Of a stretch of 64,000 nt of DNA, positions 54,460 through 62,359 are shown in pieces. This DNA comes from Burkholderia sp. Leaf177 (GTDB taxonomy: Bacteria > Pseudomonadota > Gammaproteobacteria > Burkholderiales > Burkholderiaceae), in contig NZ_LMPF01000022.1 in NCBI RefSeq assembly GCF_001424345.1, forward strand, positions 437,129-501,128. Reading direction: 5' to 3'. How positions within the stretch are numbered: the first letter of the stretch is position 1; each line of letters starts with the position of its first letter. The notes beneath the pieces are model-generated. The model did no database searches. It worked only from the letters and a program-made list of their open reading frames with translations, and was not told the DNA's origin. The translations under genes were made by a program, and so were the position numbers.

Positions 54460-55359
54460 TCACTTTGTGAGGTGCTGCGCGATGAAAAGCGCTGCACGGT
54501 CAAGCGCATAGTCGGCTTCTTCGAGCATGCCGGTGAACGCCTGGAAGACATGCGGCACATCGGCGGTGATGTCGAGAATCACGTCGACCCCGGCATCGCG
54601 AGCGCGTGTCGCGAGACGCACGGAGTCGTCGAGCAGAAGCTCGTTTGTGCCTACCTGAAGCAAGATGGGTGGAAAGCCGCTCAGGTCGGCATGCACCGCA
54701 GGGGCAAGCAATGGACTGTCCGGGTTCTTGCCCGCGAGGTACATGGCGCCTGTGTGTCCCATGCCTTCGCGCGTGAAGAATGGATCCACGCCTTCCTTTG
54801 TGATCATCGTCGCTCCCGATCGGGTATGGTCCAGACCGGGAGAAAACGCGACGAGTGCGGCAGGTAGCGGCACACCGGCGTCGCGCGCGCTGAGGCTGGT
54901 CGTCACGGTCAGGCCGCCTCCGGCCGAGTCGCCGGCGAACACGACAGAAGACGGATCGATGCCATCGTCCAGCAAGCTCCGGTAAGCGGCGAGGCAGTCT
55001 TCAATGCCTACGGGAAAGGGATGCTCGGGCGCAAGCCGATAATCGAAGGAAATTGCCCGCACGGAAGTACGGCGGACGAGTTCTGCGGTAAGGCACATCG
55101 CGGTCTGTGGCGATCCGAGCGAGAACGAACCACCATGAAAATAGAGGATCGTCCCCGAACGTGCCCCGGATTTTGGCTCGACAAGGACGGCTTGGCGACC
55201 GGCGAGCTCTATGGGAACCTGAGTCACCTCGTCAGAAACAGGGAACCTGCCCATCATTTTAGAAAAGCCCTCTCGCATCTCCTCAACCGGTAGCGGCTTG
55301 AATCCCTGTGGTACTTTTCGCAACATTACATCAATTGCGCGGCGCTGTTCCTTGCTCAT
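54460..55359 (-). CDS. alpha/beta hydrolase (hormone-sensitive-lipase type)
   Basis: A 299-residue esterase. It has the HSL/family IV oxyanion motif YFHGGSFSLGSP (about residue 75), the nucleophile elbow VFAGDSAGGGLTV (Ser near 145), Asp in the VGTNELLLDDSV region and His in DVPHVFQAF. Such enzymes hydrolyse short acyl esters or lactones. It is the last gene of the minus-strand operon, 160 bases after the cupin gene, so it may have its own promoter. Length is normal. Confidence 0.92.
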   Translation of the reverse strand: MSKEQRRAIDVMLRKVPQGFKPLPVEEMREGFSKMMGRFPVSDEVTQVPIELAGRQAVLVEPKSGARSGTILYFHGGSFSLGSPQTAMCLTAELVRRTSVRAISFDYRLAPEHPFPVGIEDCLAAYRSLLDDGIDPSSVVFAGDSAGGGLTVTTSLSARDAGVPLPAALVAFSPGLDHTRSGATMITKEGVDPFFTREGMGHTGAMYLAGKNPDSPLLAPAVHADLSGFPPILLQVGTNELLLDDSVRLATRARDAGVDVILDITADVPHVFQAFTGMLEEADYALDRAALFIAQHLTK

Positions 55360-55519
55360 CGAGTATTTCCATTGTTAGTTGAGGGTGCGTTCACGCATCC
55401 ATATGCATCCGTTCACTGGCACATTCACTTCCTACGTTGCACTCGCTCGAATCCGAACGCAGCGCATATAACAGAAAAAACTTAGCAAACGAATGCCACC
55501 AGACGGTTCTCGATTAAGT

Positions 55520-56050
55520 TCAGCTATTCGTCCACGGCGTGGGCGCGGGAGTTTCGCAGTACGGTTCGACGTCTTCTTCCGGAATCATCCCGTCGTCCGT
55601 ACCCGCCATGGCGATCTCAAGGAAGCACATGTCTTGACTGTAGTCGAAAAGATAATGTGTGATGCCTGGCGGCATGTTAACGAAATCGCCGGTCTCGACG
55701 AAGGTTTGCTTGCCTTCGTACATGAAACGAGCCCAGCCGCTCACCATGTAGATGGCGTGGAAGCCAAGCTTGTGGCGATGCCAGCCCGTGCCGTATTCCG
55801 GAGCCTCGTTGGCGCGGACAAGATGGACGTCAAGGCGATTTCCGGTTGCGTCCCGGATGCCGGGATCGGCGTAGCGAAAGAAATTGCGGAGGCCGGCCTG
55901 TGTCCACACCAGGTCGCGTCCTTTGGCGTGGTGGAATCTGTTCACCGGGCCGGAACCGTTGAGGCCAAGCGAGTATTCGGTGGAGCGGGCTGAAAGAGCC
56001 TCGTTCTCTTCGTTAGTGAAAGTCGTAGGTGGGGTGTCAGGGTGATGCAT
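55520..56050 (-). CDS. cupin-domain protein
   Basis: A 176-residue single-cupin protein; the ATG at 56050 has AAAGGAGCTTCTG upstream. Cupin motif 1 is GTGWHRHKLGFHAIYMVSGW with the two metal His, and motif 2 is GDFVNMPPGITHYLF. The acidic C-terminal tail (DDGMIPEEDVEPYCE) is unusual. Function is unknown; in catabolic operons such proteins act as isomerases, dioxygenases or sensors. It lies 85 bases downstream of the CaiB gene. Confidence 0.88.
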   Translation of the reverse strand: MHHPDTPPTTFTNEENEALSARSTEYSLGLNGSGPVNRFHHAKGRDLVWTQAGLRNFFRYADPGIRDATGNRLDVHLVRANEAPEYGTGWHRHKLGFHAIYMVSGWARFMYEGKQTFVETGDFVNMPPGITHYLFDYSQDMCFLEIAMAGTDDGMIPEEDVEPYCETPAPTPWTNS

Positions 56051-56135
56051 CAGAAGCTCCTTTCTTTTGCGACGCTGCCGGTTATATTCGACAAGTGGAT
56101 TTATTTCCGGCCGCGCTACCGTTTAAAAATCCGAT

Positions 56136-57326
56136 CTATGAATCTACGGTGTCCGCGGACCGCATAGCTTCCGCAGCGACTCGTATGTTCCCCGGCGTCC
56201 GCGAAAACTTCGTAGGTATGCCGACACCCCGAAGCCGACCTTCGGTCGGATGGTCGTACTCATAGACCATGCCGGTCGCATTCAGATGCTTGTCGTCGAT
56301 TAGGTCGTCGAATTTCGCGATCTGCGAATGCGGAATGTCCGCCGCCTCCAGCAATGTGAGCCATTCGGCCGTCGTACGCGTTGCTACTATTCCGGCCAAC
56401 GCCTCATACAACGCGTCGATGTTCTTGCTTCGATTAGTGGCATCCGAGAAATTCGGGTCGCCGGCGAGATCAACCCTGCCGGCAATCGTGAAGAACCTTT
56501 GCCATTGAGCCGTTGTGTAGGGGAGAAGAGCGAGATAACCATCAATTGTCCGATATGGGCGCCGGTGCGGTGACATAACACGCGCGTAGCCAGAATCGCC
56601 TAACGGTGGAATAAACGTTTGACCGGCGAGTTGCTCGACCGCAATAAATGACACAAGGGTTTCGAACATCGGCACCTCTACTGCCTGTCCTTCCCCAGAA
56701 CGTTCCCGCTCGTAAAGCGCCATCGGAATCGCGTACGCAATGGTGAGTCCGGCGACTTTGTCCGCGAGTATCGTGTTTACATATTGAGGGGTATCATTGT
56801 TGCTGGCACCCTGAAACGCAGCCATTCCGCATTGAGCCTGAATGATGTCGTCGAATGCGGGTCGACCCGCGTAAGGGCCCGCTTCCGAATATCCGTAGGC
56901 CCCGCAATAGATCAGTCGCGGGTTCGACTGCTGCAGTGATAAATAGTCAAGGCCGAGTCGTTGCAAGGACTTGGGACGCACATTCGAAACGAAAACATCG
57001 GCTGCGCGAATCAACTTTTTGAGCGCGGCTAAGTCTTCTGGCACCTTTAGATCAAGCATGATTGCGCGCTTGTTTCTATTCAGATTCAGAAACGCAGCAC
57101 CCATCGCGGAATGACGCGCCGGCGCCGTATGACGAAACACGTCCCCCTCAGGCGATTCGACCTTTATAACAGAGGCACCCATATCGCCGAGGATTTGCGT
57201 CGCGTACGGACCCATCCCAACCGAGGTCATGTCCAACACGCGGACCCCCGCGAGCGGGCCAGTCGCCCGCAAGCCGTCTTCGTCAAACAATGTCGTTATA
57301 TCATTCCCTTGGTTACTAGCCTTCAT
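56136..57326 (-). CDS. CaiB/BaiF family CoA-transferase
   Basis: A 396-residue class III CoA-transferase with ribosome-binding site GGAAGGCAACAT. Landmarks are GVRVLDMTSVGMGPYATQIL, GDMGASVIKVESPEGD and the catalytic Asp in AGRPAFDDIIQAQCGMAAFQ (about residue 165). These enzymes move CoA from succinyl-CoA or another donor to a carboxylate, activating it. With the CitE-like lyase and MaoC hydratase in the same operon it probably forms the CoA ester that starts the pathway. Confidence 0.93.
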   Translation of the reverse strand: MKASNQGNDITTLFDEDGLRATGPLAGVRVLDMTSVGMGPYATQILGDMGASVIKVESPEGDVFRHTAPARHSAMGAAFLNLNRNKRAIMLDLKVPEDLAALKKLIRAADVFVSNVRPKSLQRLGLDYLSLQQSNPRLIYCGAYGYSEAGPYAGRPAFDDIIQAQCGMAAFQGASNNDTPQYVNTILADKVAGLTIAYAIPMALYERERSGEGQAVEVPMFETLVSFIAVEQLAGQTFIPPLGDSGYARVMSPHRRPYRTIDGYLALLPYTTAQWQRFFTIAGRVDLAGDPNFSDATNRSKNIDALYEALAGIVATRTTAEWLTLLEAADIPHSQIAKFDDLIDDKHLNATGMVYEYDHPTEGRLRGVGIPTKFSRTPGNIRVAAEAMRSADTVDS

Positions 57327-57377
57327 ATGTTGCCTTCCTTCATTGACTCGCGGGTTATCAGTGCAGCAGGTAGCAAA

Positions 57378-58676
57378 TCAGATTGGGAATATCCCGAGCA
57401 ATACGCATGCGATGGACATCACGACAGTTGCTCCGAATAAAAACGGTATGGCGAACTTCTGGTGTTCCGATAGTTCGACGCCCGCGAGTCCAACCAGCAA
57501 AAACGTCGCAGGCGTCAGCGGACTGACGGGAAAACCGGTCGTCATCTGCCCAAGCAACGCGGCTTGAGCGACCTGAATCGGCGGAACGCCTAACTGTTGG
57601 GCCGCTCCAGCGATGACCGGCAATATCCCGAAGTAAAACGAATCCGGATCGAAGATCAGGCTTAGCGGCATCGATATCAGGCCCATCGCAAATGGAATGT
57701 GCACCGCATGTCCTGCAGGAATGAAATGAACCGCGGCATTCGCCATTGCCTTGAGCATGCCAGTTCCGGTCATGATTCCGGTAAAAGCGCCTGCGGCAAG
57801 CAGCACGCTCGCCATCATCAGCGCCGCTCTCGCGTGTGCGTCGATTCGGCGACGCTGTTCGTCGGCGTCTGGATAGTTCAGGAACAGCGCAATCACGGTT
57901 CCAATCATGAACATAACGACGGGTTCGACCTTGCCGCTGATCATCACTGCCATGACGGAAACGGTAAGCAGTAGGTTCGGCCAGAAAAGAGCCGGCCGGC
58001 GTAGTCTGCGTTCCAGTTCGGATAGTTCGCGCCGTGGCATCTCGAAGCCGACTCCGTCAAATACGAGACCCAGACGGCGTTCTTCCCTTTTTCCAAGAAG
58101 ATAGGCGGTCGTGAACACGAAGATCAGCCCGATGCCTTGAACCGCCAGAATGGGACGGAAGATCGTGGTTGCGGGGATGTGCAAAGCTACAGAAGCGCGG
58201 ATCATGACACCCGTCCAGGGCAGAAAGTTGACACCCGCCGCCAAGGCGGCCACGCAGGTCAGCAGTCGCTTGTCCATCTTCATGCGTTCGAACACAGGAA
58301 GCATTGCGGGAATCGTAATCAGAAAGCACACTGCTCCAGAGCCGTCGAGATGGATCAACAGAGCGAGCAGCGCGGTGCCCATCAGAATGCGCGTGGGCCG
58401 ACCCCGCATCACCAGCAGAATGCGCGTGATAATCGGATCGAGCATGCCGGCGTCGGTGACAATCCCGAAGAACACAATGGCAAAAATGAACATGCCGACT
58501 ACTGAAGAAACACTCTCGATACCTTTTACGACGAAGGTTGCCGTTCGTAAACCAAAGCCGCTTACGAGTGCGGCAACGATCGGCACGATAATCAGCGCGG
58601 CAAGTGGCGACATACGCTTCGTCAGAATCAACATGAATAGCGTCAGTACAGCTATTAGTCCGGTAAGCGCAAGCAT
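57378..58676 (-). CDS. CitMHS-type citrate/dicarboxylate transporter
   Basis: A 432-residue, 11-12-helix carrier. The ATG at 58676 is preferred over the longer frame because AGGAGACATA precedes it. The start MLALTGLIAVLTLFMLILTK and internal LIHLDGSGAVCFLITIPAML, GVNFLPWTGVMIRASVAL and LIFDPDSFYFGILPVIAGAA are typical of the CitMHS family (citrate-metal:H+ symport). In this operon it probably imports the di- or tricarboxylate that the CoA-transferase then activates. Confidence 0.92.
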   Translation of the reverse strand: MLALTGLIAVLTLFMLILTKRMSPLAALIIVPIVAALVSGFGLRTATFVVKGIESVSSVVGMFIFAIVFFGIVTDAGMLDPIITRILLVMRGRPTRILMGTALLALLIHLDGSGAVCFLITIPAMLPVFERMKMDKRLLTCVAALAAGVNFLPWTGVMIRASVALHIPATTIFRPILAVQGIGLIFVFTTAYLLGKREERRLGLVFDGVGFEMPRRELSELERRLRRPALFWPNLLLTVSVMAVMISGKVEPVVMFMIGTVIALFLNYPDADEQRRRIDAHARAALMMASVLLAAGAFTGIMTGTGMLKAMANAAVHFIPAGHAVHIPFAMGLISMPLSLIFDPDSFYFGILPVIAGAAQQLGVPPIQVAQAALLGQMTTGFPVSPLTPATFLLVGLAGVELSEHQKFAIPFLFGATVVMSIACVLLGIFPI

Positions 58677-58798
58677 TATGTCTCCTTCAAACGCTGTTTT
58701 ATATCGAGCGGTCGGCAGCGAGGTCGACGTCGCTTCAAAGTGGTATTTGCGGCTCAATTAGGCTGAGTCGGGGGCTCTGCGAAGCGCTTCGCGCAGTA

Positions 58799-59191
58799 TC
58801 AGGCGCTTGCCGGACGGACCACACGCCCCGGATTTTCTTCGTAGGGCGGCGAGTAGATCACCAGAATTTTTGCGGGCTTGTCACTGACGACTGTGAAGAC
58901 ATGCATCGAGTCTGCGGGGAAGTAGCAGCAGTCGCCCGGCCCAAGTTCTGAACGTTCGCCATTGACTTCGGCAATAGCCCGGCCTTCAAGTACATAGCAA
59001 ACCTGCTCAATGCCAGGGTGCGCATGCGGCAACGCGCCTTTGCCTTTTTCGATAGTTCCATGCAACACTTCAAGCTGTTTAGCGCCAACGATTTCGGGTC
59101 CAATGAGGCGCCGGTTCAATGTGCCGACGTGATTGGCGGGGTGATATCCGGGCACATCGTCCAGTCGAACAAAATATCGCTTGTCTGCCAT
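58799..59191 (-). CDS. cupin-domain protein
   Basis: A 130-residue cupin starting at ATG 59191 (MADKRYFVRLDDVPGYHPAN) with AGGAGTATTACC upstream. The metal-binding motif 1 is GALPHAHPGIEQVCYVLEGR and motif 2 is GDCCYFPADSMHVFTV. It is distinct from the cupin at 55520-56050. The protein may be a small isomerase, hydrolase-like enzyme or a ligand sensor of the pathway. It sits between the lyase and the transporter genes. Confidence 0.9.
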   Translation of the reverse strand: MADKRYFVRLDDVPGYHPANHVGTLNRRLIGPEIVGAKQLEVLHGTIEKGKGALPHAHPGIEQVCYVLEGRAIAEVNGERSELGPGDCCYFPADSMHVFTVVSDKPAKILVIYSPPYEENPGRVVRPASA

Positions 59192-59258
59192 GGTAATACT
59201 CCTTGCTGGTCTTTCGCCTTCGGTCACGATTTTGTCGCGTTTAGGTTGGGGGACGGTG

Positions 59259-60140
59259 TTACTCGCCGGAATTAGCGGCAACCGCGGTAGTCGCAGTCAG
59301 GATGCGCGTCGCGAGTTTGTGATGAGGGCGATCCAGCATACGACCGTCGAGCGTAGCGACGCCATCGCCGGATCCGAACGCTGCTATCACCCGAGTGGCC
59401 CACGCCCGCTCTTCTGCTGAAGGCGAAAATGCTTCGTTAATCACGGCAATCTGTGCCGGATGGATTGCCGCTTTCGCAGCGAATCCATCGCGCCGTGCAA
59501 TGTCTGACTCCGCGCGCAACGCTTCGGCGTTATGGATCTCCACAGGTATTGTGTCTATCGCAGTGACGCCTGCGTGGGAGGCGGCGAACAAACACATCGA
59601 ACGGGCAAGATCAAACGCCGGCGTCCATTGCCCGTTCAAATGTGCGGTTCTGGCGCCCACATCGGCGGATAGATCCTCCGCGCCCCACATCAAGCCGTAT
59701 AAGCGTGGCGACGCATCCTTGTAGGTGTTCAGGCCGAACACAGACGTTGCCGTTTCGGTGGCAATGGCAACGATCGCGGTCGCGATCGAGTCGTCCGGGT
59801 ATGCTTTTTCGAAGGCATCCAGATACAGCCCAAGCATTCGAACGTCGCACCCGCCACGGCTTTTGGGAAGCACATAGCCATCGGGACGAAACGGCATCGT
59901 AGCCGCAAGGTCATCTAGCGTCAGGCCAGTTGCGAGACCGTTGAGCCGAATAAATACGCGCTTTTCGATTGCATGTCGTTTCTCGCCAAGAAACTCTGCA
60001 AGACAAGATCTTGCGTCGACTTTTCTCTCCGGTGCGACTGCGTCTTCAAGATCGAAGATGACTGCATCCGCTGAACTGCTGAGCGCCTTGTCCATCTTGC
60101 GGCGGCTGTCGGCGGGAACGAACAGGAATGAGCGAATCAC
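59259..60140 (-). CDS. CitE-like (HpcH/HpaI) acyl-CoA lyase
   Basis: A 293-residue aldolase/lyase. The GTG at 60140 overlaps the MaoC stop as GTGA and gives the usual family start VIRSFLFVPADSRRKMDKAL; the frame to 60182 would overlap MaoC by 46 bases. Landmarks: DAVIFDLEDAVAPERK, the phosphate/CoA-binding RLNGL, VLPKSRGG, ATETATSVFGL and GAEDLSADVG. CitE-like enzymes cleave citramalyl-CoA, malyl-CoA or methylmalyl-CoA. With CoA-transferase and MaoC genes alongside, (S)-citramalyl-CoA cleavage to acetyl-CoA and pyruvate is a reasonable inference. Confidence 0.92.
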   Translation of the reverse strand: MIRSFLFVPADSRRKMDKALSSSADAVIFDLEDAVAPERKVDARSCLAEFLGEKRHAIEKRVFIRLNGLATGLTLDDLAATMPFRPDGYVLPKSRGGCDVRMLGLYLDAFEKAYPDDSIATAIVAIATETATSVFGLNTYKDASPRLYGLMWGAEDLSADVGARTAHLNGQWTPAFDLARSMCLFAASHAGVTAIDTIPVEIHNAEALRAESDIARRDGFAAKAAIHPAQIAVINEAFSPSAEERAWATRVIAAFGSGDGVATLDGRMLDRPHHKLATRILTATTAVAANSGE

Positions 60141-60589
60141 GTCGACCGCCGAAGCATCATGGCCGTCCGGTTGCATCTGCACACTATATCGCCAGTCTGT
60201 TTCGTAGCGACGTGTTCAAACTCAACAAGGCCGGCGTTAGGACGCGACTGGCTTGACCGGATGGCGACGACGGTCGTGCGCGCACGGACCGTGTCTCCTT
60301 GGAAGACGGGCTTTGGAAACGTAACCTCCCTCAAACCGAGGTTTGCCACTGTCGTGCCCAAGGTCGTGTCGTTCACGGTAATACCGACGAGCAATCCGAG
60401 CGTGAATAGGCTATTGACCAGTGGCTTGCCGAACTCCGTCTTCGACGCGAATTCGGCGTCTATATGCAGAGGTTGCACGTTCAAGGTTAGACAACTGAAG
60501 AGCATATTGTCCATCTCGGTGATGGTTCTGGCCCATCCGTGCTCGAACGTTTTTCCTACCTCGAATTCTTCGAAAAAAAGGCCGGCCAT
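60137..60589 (-). CDS. MaoC-family dehydratase
   Basis: A 150-residue hot-dog-fold hydratase, first gene of the seven-gene operon. The ATG at 60589 is chosen because CAGGAGATGAG lies directly upstream. The N-terminus AGLFFEEFEVGKTFEHGWAR and the motif LTLNVQPLHIDAEFASKTEF are the MaoC core; the catalytic Asp of the classical G-D-x-N-P-L-H motif is Asn here, as in some mesaconyl/itaconyl-CoA hydratase-like proteins. It probably adds water to an unsaturated dicarboxyl-CoA, feeding the CitE-like lyase. Confidence 0.9.
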   Translation of the reverse strand: MAGLFFEEFEVGKTFEHGWARTITEMDNMLFSCLTLNVQPLHIDAEFASKTEFGKPLVNSLFTLGLLVGITVNDTTLGTTVANLGLREVTFPKPVFQGDTVRARTTVVAIRSSQSRPNAGLVEFEHVATKQTGDIVCRCNRTAMMLRRST

Positions 60590-60728
60590 CTCATCTCCTG
60601 CTGCGACGGTGAGTATCAGAGACAGCCGCGCCGGACAGTTAGGCGTCTCACTGCCGGAAAGAATGGACTCAATCGTGAAACACGTCCAATATATAAGCTC
60701 GACGGTTTGATATGTATAACGTCTCACC
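60590..60728. promoter_or_regulatory. divergent promoter region of MaoC operon and LysR gene
   Basis: 139 bases between divergent starts. An AT-rich partial dyad (AATATATAAG ... TTGATATGTAT, about 60688-60717) sits next to the LysR start and has the look of a LysR recognition site, although the match to a T-N11-A box is loose. Confidence 0.4.
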
Positions 60729-61643
60729 ATGATTTCAGCTCGCTTGCTAGTCCAGTTCGTTGCAGTCGCGGAAGAATTGCACTTCGGAAAGGCTGCGCTG
60801 AGGCTCCATATGGCGCAGCCGCCGCTTAGTCAGGCAATCAGAAATCTGGAGGAGATTGTCGGCGTGGCTTTACTAAGCCGAAACAAGCATTTCGTCGCCC
60901 TCACACCGGCGGGGGCAGCGTTCCTTCAAGAGGCTCGAGAGCTTCTGGAGCGCGGACAGAGGGCTATCGACGTCGCTCGTCGCGCGAGTCAGGGTTTGAC
61001 TGGCACCATCACCGTGGGCTTCGTGGGGTCCGTGAGTTACGCGCTTTTGCCCCGAATCCTGCTGGATTTCCGGAAGCGCTTCCCGTCGATCCACATCGAT
61101 TTGAGAGAGCTAACATCAACCGAACAGATCGAAAATCTGCGCGCACACAAGATCGATCTCGGCATTGTTCGGCTTCCACTTAACAACGCGGCTGACATGG
61201 AGTTGAGCACGATCGCGACGGAGCGTCTGATTGCCGTTCTGCCGCGGAATCATCGTCTTGCCGGAGCAAAGACCTTGCAACTCAAAGATCTGGCTAACGA
61301 CGCGTTCATGATTTTCCCCAGCGACAAGATACCGAGTCTGCACGCGAAGTTTCTCCTTGCCTGTGAAACGGCAGGATTCAGTCCTCGCATTGTTTTGGAG
61401 GCGTGGCAAATGGCAAGCATGGTCAGTCTCGTGGCAACGGGGGTGGGCGTCGCGTTATTGCCAGCGCAAGTGAGCAGCAGTCCTCATCTGGGCGTGGTGT
61501 ATAAAGATCTGTTCGATCAGTCCGAGCACCTTGATCTTAAAGTTGCCGCGGCCTGGCGACCGGGTGTAGTCTCCGGCCCAGTTCGCTCGATGCTGTCCAT
61601 TTTGGAGCACGAGAAGGAACGCGGTCCCTCAGGTCGCCCTTAA
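60729..61643 (+). CDS. LysR-family transcriptional regulator
   Basis: A 304-residue LTTR divergent from the MaoC-CitE-CaiB operon. The winged helix starts SARLLVQFVAVAEELHFGKA and includes AALRLHMAQPPLSQAIRNLE, close to the BenM/CatM/CbbR-type group. The effector domain shows GTITVGFVGSVSYALLPRIL, IDLGIVRLPL and VATGVGVALLPAQVSSSP. By location it is the activator of the operon, responding to the imported acid or its CoA ester. Confidence 0.94.
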   Translation: MISARLLVQFVAVAEELHFGKAALRLHMAQPPLSQAIRNLEEIVGVALLSRNKHFVALTPAGAAFLQEARELLERGQRAIDVARRASQGLTGTITVGFVGSVSYALLPRILLDFRKRFPSIHIDLRELTSTEQIENLRAHKIDLGIVRLPLNNAADMELSTIATERLIAVLPRNHRLAGAKTLQLKDLANDAFMIFPSDKIPSLHAKFLLACETAGFSPRIVLEAWQMASMVSLVATGVGVALLPAQVSSSPHLGVVYKDLFDQSEHLDLKVAAAWRPGVVSGPVRSMLSILEHEKERGPSGRP

Positions 61644-62359
61644 ATTGGGCAGCGAGCAAAACTCATTCACAGGCTCACCGGCTGCCGACGTGCGGTTTCG
61701 AAACGAATATGTTCATGACTTATTGTTGGCGGAACCAAAGCGTTACCTGACAGCCCGCAAAAGGCAATGACCGCATCGAATCCACTTCATGAATGGCGGC
61801 AGTACTCCAAAATGCGCCTCACGAGCAGCCAGATCGAACCGACCGCTTCGGGGTCGCGTCCTGCCATTAGCCCTAGACCGACATGATTTTGTCAACAGTA
61901 CGTGTATAAACTTGTCTACATGGACGCCCCCCTTTGCTATACATGGATTCCGGATTGACAGAATTCTGTCGAACGACGTGAATGTAAGCGTTGATCATGC
62001 GCGATGTCACTCGACCATACTACGGCGAGTCAAGGAGACTCTGCCGGGACTCAAAAACCGTCCGTGTGGGATTGGTACGGCATATCGGCTTATGAAATCG
62101 AGCGGCATGGTAGGTTGCCACCGCAACCAAGGTCGCCCGGAGGCATGACGCGACTCGTTTTTGCAGAGCTATCAAGGCTGGCAAATTTCTAGGATGAAGC
62201 CGTCATTCTCTTTGACAACCTACTCAGCGAAGCCAGAACGGCTAACTTGAACACCCGCTGCCTGCAATCCTGCAATGTTAATGGCAACTCCCATGTTAAT
62301 CGCCAGTAGCACTTGTACGTGTTCTGGACCTTCTGGACCTGGACGTGGTCAATAGTGCA
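61644..62359. other. non-coding stretch between LysR gene and Tn3 remnant
   Basis: No gene recognised. It contains the second copy of the GACAGAATTC palindrome block (61945-61977). The minus-strand frame that continues from the Tn3 remnant (to 62189) no longer looks like transposase. Confidence 0.4.
61957..61970. promoter_or_regulatory. palindromic operator-like site, copy B
   Basis: GACAGAATTCTGTC is a perfect 14-bp palindrome, extended as TTnGACAGAATTCTGTCnAA-like flanks. The surrounding block of about 35 bases is shared with 16569-16603. No gene start is close enough to name the regulated gene. Confidence 0.55.
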
